Of a stretch of DNA of 55,168 nucleotides, positions 36,140-46,394 are shown piece by piece. A model generated the notes under the pieces. The model was given only the letters and a program-made list of their open reading frames with translations. It searched no databases and had not been told where the DNA came from. Numbering within the stretch: position 1 is the stretch's first letter; each line of letters starts with the position of its first letter. The stretch comes from Clostridiales bacterium (GTDB lineage: Bacteria; Bacillota; Clostridia; Oscillospirales; CAG-272): assembly GCA_012837425.1 (NCBI GenBank), contig DURE01000023.1:1-55168 (forward strand), given 5' to 3'. Position numbers and translations under genes: made by a program.

Positions 36140-37444
36140 TTATGACGCGCCTGTAAGTTTGCTTACCGCCGCCTGCATTTGGGCATCTTTTGCGTCGGCA
36201 AGCTTGTAAATGCTGGTGTTCTTGGCCTCCTCGTCAAGCTCGACAATTACATCAGGGGTAATTCCTACACCCTCATAGCTCTCGCCCAAAGGCGCAAAAT
36301 ACATCTTCGTGGTCAGTTTAATTCCGCCGTCATACCCGAAATAGTCGAGCGGGAACAATGACTGCATGGAACCCTTGCCAAAGGTCGTTACCCCGATTAT
36401 CGGGGCGAGCTCATAATCGCGGAAGTTGGCGGTAAAGAGCTCGGCCGCCGAAGCTGTGCTGTTGTTGACGATTACCGCGCACTCAAGTCCCCTGTATTTT
36501 CCTATATCCTTGGCGCTGATACTGCAGCCCTCATATTTGTCGGTATAGGAGACTACACGAACGACATCGGTCTCCTTATTTCCGGCCTTGTCTGTGGTGC
36601 TTATTATGACGTCGCCTTCATTCAGGAAATAACTGAGCACCGCCTCAATAGACAGCAAATCCCCGCCGGGGTTGTACCTCAGGTCAAAAACAAATTTTTC
36701 AATCCCCTGCGACATAAGGGTGTCGACGGCCTCAGAAAACTGCACCGGGGTGGTGAGGTCAAAGTTCAGAATCTTGACCACTCCAACCGACGGGTCAAGG
36801 TCGCTTTTGCGGGATAAAACCGACTGGGTTGTGACATATCCGCGCTTTATACTGAATTCAATCTCCTCGTCCCCGCGCCGGACGACAAACTCGGCATAGG
36901 TGTCGGCAAGCCCCTGCAGCTTTTTTACCGCCGGATAATAACCAAGCTCGGCGATGCTCTCGCGCTCCTCGCCAATCCCGACATAAACAATCAGGTCGCC
37001 CGGCATCAGCCCAGCCTCGAGTGCCGGCGAGTTGGGCATTACATTAAGCACTTCAATTGCGCCAAGCTCGGCATTCTCTTCTATATTTATGCCAATTCCC
37101 TGCATTTCACCGGCGCTCTCGGCCATTATCAGCTCAAACTGATCGGCGTTGTAGTATTCGGCATACTTATCTCCGGTGGCTCCCGCATAGGCGCTGAGAA
37201 CCGCCTCAATGAGTGCCTGGTCGTCAAGGTCAAAATAGGAGTAGGCTTTGAAAATCGAATCTATAACTTCAAGCTCGGCAAATTTGTTCTCTTTCTGCTC
37301 TCCCGGCATGTTGTTTTCGAGATATGCGTCTGCAAGCTCCTTTCTGTACATGCCATAGGCGACAAAAAAGGCGCTCATAAAGCTGACCAGGATTGCAGCC
37401 AGAAGAACGAAAATAAATACCGATAGCGAAATTTTCTTTGACAT
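36140..37444 (-). CDS. C-terminal processing peptidase, S41 family
   Basis: CtpA/CtpB-type secreted or membrane-bound serine protease of 434 residues. It has an N-terminal membrane helix (about 6-28), a PDZ domain (about 95-185, EGIGINIEENAELGAIEVLN-like and SPALEAGLMPGDLIVYVG), and the S41 domain with the catalytic Ser in NNSTASAAELF and Lys in TTFGKGSMQ. In spore formers such proteases (CtpB) can act in sporulation signalling; that is family inference. GGAG lies 8 bases before the ATG at 37444; a GTG at 37456 is the less likely start. A small GCCGC/GCGGC hairpin precedes the ribosome binding site. Confidence 0.92.
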   Translation of the reverse strand: MSKKISLSVFIFVLLAAILVSFMSAFFVAYGMYRKELADAYLENNMPGEQKENKFAELEVIDSIFKAYSYFDLDDQALIEAVLSAYAGATGDKYAEYYNADQFELIMAESAGEMQGIGINIEENAELGAIEVLNVMPNSPALEAGLMPGDLIVYVGIGEERESIAELGYYPAVKKLQGLADTYAEFVVRRGDEEIEFSIKRGYVTTQSVLSRKSDLDPSVGVVKILNFDLTTPVQFSEAVDTLMSQGIEKFVFDLRYNPGGDLLSIEAVLSYFLNEGDVIISTTDKAGNKETDVVRVVSYTDKYEGCSISAKDIGKYRGLECAVIVNNSTASAAELFTANFRDYELAPIIGVTTFGKGSMQSLFPLDYFGYDGGIKLTTKMYFAPLGESYEGVGITPDVIVELDEEAKNTSIYKLADAKDAQMQAAVSKLTGAS

Positions 37445-37568
37445 TTGTGTCTCCACGCCGCAAAGGCGGCAAAATCAGATTTTTCACTTGTTTATTTATA
37501 TGCGCGGTATATGCCGACAGATTAAAAAACTCAAAAAGCAAGAGGGCGGTTTTTTATATCCTTATAAT

Positions 37569-37607
37569 AAGCGAAATGAACTCATGCCCTTTGAGTTCAT
37601 TCCGCTT
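37569..37607 (-). terminator. Terminator of the CdaR-type regulator gene
   Basis: AAGCGAAATGAACTCA / TGAGTTCATTCCGCTT, a 15 to 16-bp stem with a 7-base loop, followed on the minus strand by ATTATAAGG. Confidence 0.7.
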
Positions 37608-37630
37608 GAAGTGTCATTGAGGTATAAGCA

Positions 37631-38716
37631 TTAGAACTTTGCCGATTTGGAGTTGAGATATTTCTTTACCATCAGGGCTACCTTAAATGTTATGGCGTGA
37701 TCGAACTCGCGCAAATCAAGTCCTGTCAGCTTACGGATTTTTTCAAGCCGGTAAACCAGAGTGTTCCGGTGCACGAACAGCTTGCGCGAGGTCTCCGAGA
37801 CATTAAGGTTGTTCTCAAAGAAACTCTGAATGGTCATCAGGGTCTCGCGGTCAAGCGCTTCAAGCGAACCCTTCTTGAATACTTCCTGGAGGAACATCTC
37901 GCAGAGTGTGGTAGGCAACTGATATATAAGCCGGCCGATACCGAGATTTTCATAGCTTATGATGTTCTTCTCGGTCTCAAATACCTTCCCGACCTCAAGG
38001 GCAACCTGAGCCTCCTTGTATGCGCGGGCAAGGTCTTTGATGTTGTCGACCGCGGTGGAAATACCGATTGACACGCGCGTGTAGAATTCGGTGCTCAGGG
38101 TATCGGCAATATTTGTGGCAATCTTTTCAGCTTCCTTTGAGTCGATGCCCGGTTTAACCTCCTTGACCAGCAAAATATCGTGTTCGCCGACGCTGATGAC
38201 ATAATCTTTCGATTTGTCGGGGAACATATTCTGCACCATCTCAAAGGGCAGAATATCGGTCTTGCCGTAGAACTTGATGAGAAATACAATCCGGACTTCC
38301 TCGGTATTGAAGTGCAGTTCTTTGCTCTTGATATAAATATCGCTGGGCAGAATGTTGTCGAGTATGATGTTTTTTATAAAGGAACCCTTGTCGTATTTTT
38401 CATCGTATAGGTTCTTGATGTTCCCGAGCGAAATGGCGAGCAGTCTTGAGACCTTGTCGGCCATCTTGTCTTCGCCTTCGACAAATACAATATAGTCGGC
38501 CTTATTCCCGGCGATGATAGGGCGGTAGGTATAACCGTCATGAGCTACCATGTCCGAGGCATAAGCCACCTCGTCGCGGATTCCCTGCCGGATTTCTCCT
38601 ATCTTGACAAGCTCTGAACATGCGATAACCACTCCGTTTTCGTCAATGACCCCGATGATCCGGTCTATCGCATCTTTCATCTGATGTATAACGCCCTGAA
38701 ACAATCTGTTTGACAT
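37631..38716 (-). CDS. CdaR/PucR-family transcriptional regulator
   Basis: A 361-residue regulator: an N-terminal diacid-recognition type sensor (MSNRLFQGVIHQMKDAIDRI, then IGVIDENGVVIAC), a degenerate GGDEF-like middle domain (about 130-250, with VSIGISTAVDNIKDLARAYK) and a C-terminal PucR-type helix-turn-helix (NNLNVSETSRKLFVHRNTLV, YRLEKIRKLTGLDLREFD). CdaR regulators respond to sugar diacids such as glucarate; the ligand here is unknown and no catabolic genes are near. The ATG at 38716 has AGGGG at 9 bases; the one at 38725 is too close to it. It has its own promoter and terminator. Confidence 0.9.
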   Translation of the reverse strand: MSNRLFQGVIHQMKDAIDRIIGVIDENGVVIACSELVKIGEIRQGIRDEVAYASDMVAHDGYTYRPIIAGNKADYIVFVEGEDKMADKVSRLLAISLGNIKNLYDEKYDKGSFIKNIILDNILPSDIYIKSKELHFNTEEVRIVFLIKFYGKTDILPFEMVQNMFPDKSKDYVISVGEHDILLVKEVKPGIDSKEAEKIATNIADTLSTEFYTRVSIGISTAVDNIKDLARAYKEAQVALEVGKVFETEKNIISYENLGIGRLIYQLPTTLCEMFLQEVFKKGSLEALDRETLMTIQSFFENNLNVSETSRKLFVHRNTLVYRLEKIRKLTGLDLREFDHAITFKVALMVKKYLNSKSAKF

Positions 38717-38771
38717 ACCGGCCATTCCCCTCGTCGTTTTTTGTAAAATGTTTTTGTATATACTAAACTAT

Positions 38772-38800
38772 ATTTTACACCATAATTTGTGGTTTTTCAA
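38772..38800 (-). promoter_or_regulatory. Promoter of the CdaR-type regulator
   Basis: TTGAAA (38795-38800), 17 bases, TAAAAT (38772-38777) on the minus strand. Confidence 0.7.
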
Positions 38801-38863
38801 TAGGTTATTTTAAATATTTTATAAAAATTCACAAACTTCTTTGGTGTATATTATTAAAATCTA

Positions 38864-39634
38864 CTATTCACAAGGGGATAGGCCAGGTCCTTTCAGTTCA
38901 AACTCATATGAAAGACATCCGAGCACAAAGGCCGCCGCGGTCTCGGTACGCAGAATACGTTTTCCGAGTCCGGTCATAGTTGCCCCTGCCGCCCTGGCCG
39001 CCTGAGCCTCAGCCTTTGAAAAGCCTCCCTCAGGGCCGATTATTACCGCAATATCGGGTATGGCCCCCGGGTTAATTCTCTTTGTGGCAATTATCCGGCC
39101 GAGCGGCAGGGTACCGTCGCCCTCATAGCAAAAAAGCATCAACCCGCAGCCTGCCGCCTCGTGCAGCATGGCGCCAAACTCCAGCGTATGCCGAACATCG
39201 GGTATTATCCCGCGCCCGCACTGCTTTGCAGCCTCATAGGCAATGCGGCGACGGCGCTCGGTCTTCTGAGGCTTGGTCTCGAGATTTGAGCGGACAATGC
39301 AGCGCTCGCTCTCAAAGGGGGTTATATCGTACACCCCGCACTCGACCGCTTTTTGTATTATGACATCAAGCTTGTCGCCCTTCGGTAGCGCCTGAAAGAG
39401 ACGGGCGCGGTAAGGGGGCTCGGTATCTATTTTCCGGGAGCCGACAATTCGGGCAAAAACAGTGGCGTCAACCTTTTCAAGCACACAGTCATACTCATAC
39501 GCCCGCATGTCACATATAGTGATATATTCCCCTGTTTTCATGCGCAATACCCACGAAATGTGATGCGCGTCGCTGCCCGTGATGGTTATGGTATCGCCGG
39601 TAATCTTGTCGGCCGAAACGAAAAAGCGCGGCAT
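38864..39634 (-). CDS. rsmE: 16S rRNA (uracil(1498)-N(3))-methyltransferase
   Basis: SPOUT-class methyltransferase of 256 residues with MPRFFVSADKI at the start, the PUA-like RNA-binding part (HHISWVLRMKTGE), QKAVECGVYDITPFESERCI, and the knotted SAM site IGPEGGFSKAEAQAA followed by LGKRILRTETAA. The ATG at 39634 follows the prmA stop after one base, with AAGGGAG upstream, so the two are coupled. It is the last gene of the heat-shock operon. Confidence 0.95.
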   Translation of the reverse strand: MPRFFVSADKITGDTITITGSDAHHISWVLRMKTGEYITICDMRAYEYDCVLEKVDATVFARIVGSRKIDTEPPYRARLFQALPKGDKLDVIIQKAVECGVYDITPFESERCIVRSNLETKPQKTERRRRIAYEAAKQCGRGIIPDVRHTLEFGAMLHEAAGCGLMLFCYEGDGTLPLGRIIATKRINPGAIPDIAVIIGPEGGFSKAEAQAARAAGATMTGLGKRILRTETAAAFVLGCLSYEFELKGPGLSPCE

Positions 39635-39635
39635 T

Positions 39636-40586
39636 TCAGGCTCCCTTCCCTTCTCCAAACACCAGAGCACACCAGCCGTTGTCATGAATACGCTCAAGCT
39701 CGCAGAGCCCGTGCCTGACAAGCTCGGCAGCCACCTCGCCGGCCCGCTCGGAAATGATACCCGAGGCCAACAGCACGCCGCCCTTATTCATAAAGCCGGC
39801 TGCATCCGCGGCCATGCGGATGATAACGTCGGCCACAATGTTGGCACAGATGATGTCATAGCCGCCCCCCTCAAGACTTACATCCGTGAGCAGGTCTGAT
39901 ATATTGCAGCTTACTCTGTCGCCGACACCGTTATGCCCGATGTTCTCTTTTGCCACCCTCACAGCCAGCGGGTCAATATCATACGCGCGGCAGACACCGG
40001 CGCCGAGCAGTGCGGCGCAGATAGCAAGAATTCCGCTCCCGCAGCCGACATCAAGTACCCGGCAGCCGGGTCTTGTGAATTTCTGAAGCAGCTTTATCAC
40101 AAGTATTGTCGTCTCGTGCGTACCTGTTCCGAAGGCCATTCCGGGGTCCATTTTAAGAATAATCTCACCCACGCCCGGCGTATACTCTTCCCACTGCGGC
40201 ACAACCACAATTTTACCGATTTTCCGGGGCTTGTAGTAATCCTTCCAGGAGTTTGCCCAGTCGTCCTCGCGGACCTCGCAAAGCTCAATCTCTCCTTCAA
40301 CCCCGGCCTCGGCAAGACGCTCGCCTATAAGCTCAAGCTCCCCGGACGGGTCGCCGTCGGGCGGGATAAATACCGATACTGCGGCCCTGGTCTTGTCGGC
40401 CTTGAGTATCCGCTCGTCGACAAGCTCGCCGCAGTAAATGCTCGGGTCCATATCCCGCGGGTCTTCAATCATGAGATTGTCAGAGGTCATGCACATTATT
40501 GCCGAAAGCCGGTCAAGCTGCTCCACCTTTGTACTTACCCGTATCCGGGTCCAGCAACCTGAAGAATCCTTTTCCATTGAACTCAT
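39636..40586 (-). CDS. prmA: Ribosomal protein L11 methyltransferase
   Basis: Methylates ribosomal protein L11. The 316-residue protein has the substrate-binding N-terminal domain (RIRVSTKVEQLDRLSAIM), DPGMAFGTGTHETT, the SAM-binding DVGCGSGILAICAALLG and the family motif CANIVADVI. The ribosome binding site is weak, but the gene begins 20 bases after dnaJ. The order dnaJ-prmA-rsmE is common in Bacillota heat-shock operons. Confidence 0.96.
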   Translation of the reverse strand: MSSMEKDSSGCWTRIRVSTKVEQLDRLSAIMCMTSDNLMIEDPRDMDPSIYCGELVDERILKADKTRAAVSVFIPPDGDPSGELELIGERLAEAGVEGEIELCEVREDDWANSWKDYYKPRKIGKIVVVPQWEEYTPGVGEIILKMDPGMAFGTGTHETTILVIKLLQKFTRPGCRVLDVGCGSGILAICAALLGAGVCRAYDIDPLAVRVAKENIGHNGVGDRVSCNISDLLTDVSLEGGGYDIICANIVADVIIRMAADAAGFMNKGGVLLASGIISERAGEVAAELVRHGLCELERIHDNGWCALVFGEGKGA

Positions 40587-40606
40587 TTTTAACTCAGTTT
40601 CACTTC

Positions 40607-41737
40607 TTATTTAAAAAACTTTTTGAAAAAGCCGGTGCGTTTTGCGTAATTGTGCTCGCCACAGCTCTCGGCAAACGAGCGTATGTGTTCCTTCTGCCGG
40701 CTGCTTAGCCCGTGCGGGATTTCAACACTTACGGTAAATATCAAATCCCCCCGCCGCCCTGGCGAGTTGACATACGGAATACCCCGAGACTTCATTGTAA
40801 AGCTGGTCCCCGGCTGCGTACCCTCGGGTATAGTGAACTTCTCGCTCCCCTCAAGCGTCGGCACGTCAATCTCGGCGCCGAGTATCGCCTCGGTCACGGT
40901 AACCGGCACCTCGCAATGAATGTTATTGCCATTCCGGGTGAATATGCTATGCTTTCTCACACTGACCATGATGATAAGGTCACCGGCCGGCCCGCCATTC
41001 CGGCCTTCGTTGCCAAGGCCTCTTTGGATGATTTTGTTGCCATCGTCAATGCCGGCCGGAATTGAGACCCTTATATGCTTGGTCAGCCTGACAAATCCGG
41101 TTCCGCGGCAGTTTGAACAGGGATTTCTGACAACCTTTCCGGTTCCGCGGCACTGTTCGCAGGTGGTGGTCGATTGAAAGGATATCCCCATCAGGCGCTG
41201 GGTGGTATGCCGCATTCCGGTGCCGTGGCAGGCCTGACAGGTCTCGGGCTTGGTACCCTTGGCAGCGCCGGTTCCGGAACAGTCGGAGCAATGCTCAACT
41301 CTGTTATATGAGATATCCTTCTTAACACCGAAAACGGCTTCCTCAAAGCTGATTGACAACTTGACGCCAAGGTCGTCCCCCCGGACAGGAGTACCGCGCC
41401 GCGTCTGGGTGCTACCGCCGAAACCGCTGAAAAAGCTGCCAAACAAATCCCCGATATCGCCGAGGTCAAAGTCCGAAAAGCCCGAAAAGCCGCCGCCACC
41501 GGCCGTCGGGTCAAAGGCGGCGTGGCCGAACTGGTCGTACTTAGCCTTTTTCTCGGGGTCGGAAAGCACCTCGTAGGCCTCGTTAATCTCTTTGAACCTC
41601 AGCTCGGCTTCCTTGTTTCCGGGGTTGATGTCGGGGTGATATTTCTTGGCAAGCTGTCGGTATACTTTTTTTATGGTCTCGGCGTCGGCATTCTTGGGAA
41701 TGCCAAGCACCTCATAGTAATCTCTTTTATCTGCCAT
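40607..41737 (-). CDS. dnaJ: Chaperone protein DnaJ
   Basis: Hsp40 co-chaperone of 376 residues. The J domain with the HPD motif ([15 protein letters not shown]) is followed by a Gly/Phe-rich region. The zinc-binding domain has four CxxCxGxG repeats ([32 protein letters not shown]), then the C-terminal substrate-binding domains. It stimulates the ATPase of DnaK. AGAAGG is about 8 bases before the ATG. A strong hairpin lies in the 128-base gap after dnaK. Confidence 0.97.
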   Translation of the reverse strand: MADKRDYYEVLGIPKNADAETIKKVYRQLAKKYHPDINPGNKEAELRFKEINEAYEVLSDPEKKAKYDQFGHAAFDPTAGGGGFSGFSDFDLGDIGDLFGSFFSGFGGSTQTRRGTPVRGDDLGVKLSISFEEAVFGVKKDISYNRVEHCSDCSGTGAAKGTKPETCQACHGTGMRHTTQRLMGISFQSTTTCEQCRGTGKVVRNPCSNCRGTGFVRLTKHIRVSIPAGIDDGNKIIQRGLGNEGRNGGPAGDLIIMVSVRKHSIFTRNGNNIHCEVPVTVTEAILGAEIDVPTLEGSEKFTIPEGTQPGTSFTMKSRGIPYVNSPGRRGDLIFTVSVEIPHGLSSRQKEHIRSFAESCGEHNYAKRTGFFKKFFK

Positions 41738-41816
41738 ATGTCAGCCTTCTCTCATAAAACGCTTGTGACCGCCGCAACACATGCAGTCTTCTCCGGATAA
41801 CGGTTAAATACGGGAT

Positions 41817-41847
41817 GCGGGAAAGTGCGCGACGCGCTCTTTCCCGC
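41817..41847 (-). promoter_or_regulatory. Intercistronic hairpin between dnaK and dnaJ
   Basis: GCGGGAAAG / CTTTCCCGC with GCGC/GCGC inside and one mismatch forms a stem of about 13 bp. No T-tract follows, so RNA processing, stability or partial termination is more likely than full termination. Confidence 0.6.
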
Positions 41848-41865
41848 TCTTCTGCCGTCGTCGGA

Positions 41866-43704
<1,839 letters not shown>

Positions 43705-43741
43705 TTATTAAATCAAGTCAGAATTTATGTCCCTTCGGGGG

Positions 43742-44422
43742 TCAGTTGGCCACCTTGACCATTGCATATCGGATGACTCTATCGCCCATGATGTATCCCT
43801 TCTGCAGGACTTCGACGATTTCACCTTCGCCGTATTTTTCATCTTCTATATGAAGAACCGCGTTGTGAAGATTAGGGTCGAATTTTTTGCCTTCAGTCTC
43901 GATCTCAGCGATTCCGAGCTTCTCAAAGGTCGCTTTGATATCCTTTATTATCAGCTCGATTCCCTTTGTCACCGACCCGGCGTCGGTATATCCCCGGGCA
44001 CGCTCCAGGTTGTCGAGCACCGGCAGAAACAATGACACCGCATCGCAGTATGCGTCGTTGTAGCAACACTCTTTTTCTTTTATCGAGCGCTTGCGGAAGT
44101 TGTCATACTCGGCAAGCATGCGCAGGTACTTGTCGTTTGCGGCTTCCGCTGCCGCCTCGGCTGCCTCAAGCTGCTTTTTCAGCCCCTCGAGCTCCGACTC
44201 CAGCTTCTTTATCTTCTTTCCCGCCGAGCGCGGCAGTTCCCGGTCCACATCCTCCCGCGCACCACCGGCCACTGTTTCTTCTTCAGGCGCAAGCCCGCAG
44301 GAGGGTCCGGCATCCGGGCTGCCTTCGGGCATGTTGGCTGCCGGCGTCCCGCCCTTCTCGCCCGAATTCTGTTCCTTAGGATTCAATTCGCAGAATTCTG
44401 TCTTTCTTTCGTCATTCATCAT
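43742..44422 (-). CDS. grpE: Nucleotide exchange factor GrpE
   Basis: Releases ADP from DnaK. The 226-residue protein has a long, disordered acidic N-terminus (about 1-80), the dimer-forming coiled coil (KKIKKLESELEGLKKQLEAA), RMLAEYDNFRKRSIKEKE, and the C-terminal beta domain with YGEGEIVEVLQKGYIMGDRV. Two adjacent ATGs (44422, 44419) follow GGGAG; the frame is open to 44467 within hrcA. The start overlaps the hrcA end by 11 bases, indicating coupling. Confidence 0.95.
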   Translation of the reverse strand: MMNDERKTEFCELNPKEQNSGEKGGTPAANMPEGSPDAGPSCGLAPEEETVAGGAREDVDRELPRSAGKKIKKLESELEGLKKQLEAAEAAAEAANDKYLRMLAEYDNFRKRSIKEKECCYNDAYCDAVSLFLPVLDNLERARGYTDAGSVTKGIELIIKDIKATFEKLGIAEIETEGKKFDPNLHNAVLHIEDEKYGEGEIVEVLQKGYIMGDRVIRYAMVKVAN

Positions 44423-45626
44423 CCATTTCTCCCTGGTATTTCTTGTTGTTTGCCCGGCCGGCGTCACCGCCGCCCTTGTCTATGTCGGTCTCGCTGCTGC
44501 TAATGTCGGGGGGCTCTCTGCGGCTGCCATCGTCCTCAATGTCGGTCTTGCCGTCTTCTCCTGAGTTGTTGTTGTCATCGTCCAGATCAAGCAGATTTGA
44601 TATATTCCCGCCCAGGCTGTCTATTGTGGCAAGCACCTTGGCATAGTCCATGCGCAGCGGCCCGATTATCCCTATCGCTCCGATAGTCTTCCCTTTTTTC
44701 TTGATTTGCTTGTAAACAATGGCCGACTGGTTCATGACCTTCACCGAGCTTTCGGACCCTAAAACCACCTTTACCGAGTCGTTCCCGTTTTTGTCATGCT
44801 CCTTGACCAGGTCGAGAATTTCGTCCTTGCTCTCAAGCGCGCCGATAAGCGCCCCCAATTGTTCTGCGTCGGAATATTCGGGATAGCGGAGCAGCTTGTT
44901 CAGCCCGCTGAGCTTGAGCTCTCCCCTGTCAATCTCACTCATCACCTCATATATGGACTTAATAGCAATCGACACAAGGTCAGCCCTATAGCCCATTTCG
45001 CTCTCAAGTCTCATAATAATCGGCAGCGTTATTTCGCTCGCCATAAGCCCCCGCAGGTGGATATTGAGCAATTCATCGAGTTTGTTCACGGTGTCTGCAT
45101 CAACCGGGATGTCTACCCTCACCGATTTGGTTTTTACCAGCGTTGTGCCCCTCATCATGATAAGCAGGAAATTGTGCCGGTCTATGAGCACCGCCTCAAA
45201 GCGGTCGAAGCTTACCGAGGTGGCCTTAGGCCGGATTGCTATACCGGTATAATCGGTAAGCGAGGACGCAAGCCTTGAGGCGGCTATGAGTATCTGGTCA
45301 ATTTCGCCCATTTTGGCCTTGAGAAGGTTGTTTATCTGGACTATCTCCCGGGCGGTTATAGCATATCTGTCTATCAGCGAGTCTACATAAAAGCGGTATC
45401 CGAGCTCGCTCGGAATGCGCCCCGCAGAGGTATGCGGTTTCTCAAGGTATCCCATTTCCTCAAGCTCGGCCATCTCATTTCGGATTGTTGCCGAAGAGCA
45501 GCAAAGCTTGGTGGCCTCAAGGATATATTTTGAGCCGACCGGCCCCCCACCCTCTATGTGCGCGTCAACAATCGCTTTTAATATTTGCTTTTTTCTCTCG
45601 CTCAATTCGCTTGGGCTCGGCTTCAT
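44412..45626 (-). CDS. hrcA: Heat-inducible transcription repressor HrcA with acidic tail
   Basis: Represses class I heat-shock genes by binding CIRCE. The N-terminal winged helix (about 1-75, GPVGSKYILEATKLCCSSAT, LEKPHTSAGRIPSELGYRFY), the GAF-like middle and the terminal segment IGIIGPLRMDYAKVLATIDS are typical. The family normally ends near residue 345; here about 60 more residues, rich in Asp, Glu, Asn and Gly (LDLDDDNNNSGEDG onward), follow. AAGGAG lies 11 bases before the ATG. A CIRCE element and promoter stand 60-130 bases upstream, so the operon regulates itself. Confidence 0.96.
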   Translation of the reverse strand: MKPSPSELSERKKQILKAIVDAHIEGGGPVGSKYILEATKLCCSSATIRNEMAELEEMGYLEKPHTSAGRIPSELGYRFYVDSLIDRYAITAREIVQINNLLKAKMGEIDQILIAASRLASSLTDYTGIAIRPKATSVSFDRFEAVLIDRHNFLLIMMRGTTLVKTKSVRVDIPVDADTVNKLDELLNIHLRGLMASEITLPIIMRLESEMGYRADLVSIAIKSIYEVMSEIDRGELKLSGLNKLLRYPEYSDAEQLGALIGALESKDEILDLVKEHDKNGNDSVKVVLGSESSVKVMNQSAIVYKQIKKKGKTIGAIGIIGPLRMDYAKVLATIDSLGGNISNLLDLDDDNNNSGEDGKTDIEDDGSRREPPDISSSETDIDKGGGDAGRANNKKYQGEMDDE

Positions 45627-45686
45627 CGACGCGCATCTCCTTTACAAAATAAATAAACGGCCCCAAATGGGTCTTTTTTGCCGTCG

Positions 45687-45713
45687 TTAGCACTCATTCG
45701 TGTCAAGTGCTAA
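45687..45713 (-). promoter_or_regulatory. CIRCE operator of the heat-shock operon
   Basis: TTAGCACTC, 9 bases, AAGTGCTAA: the HrcA-binding inverted repeat with one deviation from GAGTGCTAA. It starts about 11 bases downstream of the -10 element. Confidence 0.95.
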
Positions 45714-45724
45714 TCACTGCTATA

Positions 45725-45753
45725 AATTTACCACTATTCGGGCCGTTTGTCAA
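45725..45753 (-). promoter_or_regulatory. Sigma-A promoter of the hrcA operon
   Basis: TTGACA (45748-45753), 17 bases, TAAATT (45725-45730) on the minus strand, directly upstream of CIRCE. Confidence 0.85.
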
Positions 45754-45893
45754 GGGGTTTTTACAAATTATTTTTATTTTTTTATAAATAAGTGCTAATT
45801 TTCACGCGCTGCACTAAACATAGATGCCGTTGTCGACCGGCAGTGAAAATCCCGCGCTTCCAAAGGAGCCGCGGCCGGCTGGAGCCTGCCTTT

Positions 45894-46394
45894 TCAGCCT
45901 GTCCTGGCGGCGATGTCGTGATACTGAACAGAGCTGACACAGCCGTCTTTAATGAGAAACTTCAATTCGGTATCCCCGCGCGTGTAGGTTATCGAGTTTT
46001 CGGTGCCGGTGTAGTCCTCTCCGTAAGCAGCAACAACCGCCTTAAGTTCAGAGCCGATGCCGACGCCCTCGGGGGTAAGGCAGGCGTCGTCGAACAGTAC
46101 CACCGACAGCACCCGGTCAACCTCGCCGTCAGGGTAGGTGTTTATCTGCACGCCGCCGTATGTGTAGATCTTATCCAGTCCTTCAAAGGCGCAGCTTGCG
46201 GCCTCGTAATATCCGGTGGGCTCGCCCAGCGCGGCCAGCACCGGCGCGATGTCCTCGCCGGGGACGATTTCCACTCCGTTATACACAAATGAGAATTTTT
46301 CTTCCTCCCCGGGCGTCTCTTCAACCTCGCCGCAGCCCGGCAGCATAAAAAACAGCAGTATCAGTGTAAACACAATCAGCCTGCGAGAGAACAT
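45894..46394 (-). CDS. Small lipoprotein of unknown function
   Basis: A 166-residue predicted lipoprotein: signal peptide MFSRRLIVFTLILLFFMLPG with Cys21, a Glu-rich linker, then a domain with FVYNGVEIVPGEDIAPVLAA, IYTYGGVQINTYPDGEVDRV and ITYTRGDTELKFLIKDGCVS. The repeating beta-turn pattern is like domains of unknown function in Clostridia; no named family is claimed. The ATG overlaps the stop of the preceding SGNH-like gene by one base (TGATG), with GAGG 10 bases upstream; the two are likely co-expressed and may work together outside the cell. Confidence 0.75.
   Translation of the reverse strand: MFSRRLIVFTLILLFFMLPGCGEVEETPGEEEKFSFVYNGVEIVPGEDIAPVLAALGEPTGYYEAASCAFEGLDKIYTYGGVQINTYPDGEVDRVLSVVLFDDACLTPEGVGIGSELKAVVAAYGEDYTGTENSITYTRGDTELKFLIKDGCVSSVQYHDIAARTG

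Noticed and set aside
45790-45798. Second AAGTGCTAA near the hrcA promoter
   Set aside because: A single CIRCE half-site with no matching TTAGCACTC at the right distance; probably chance.
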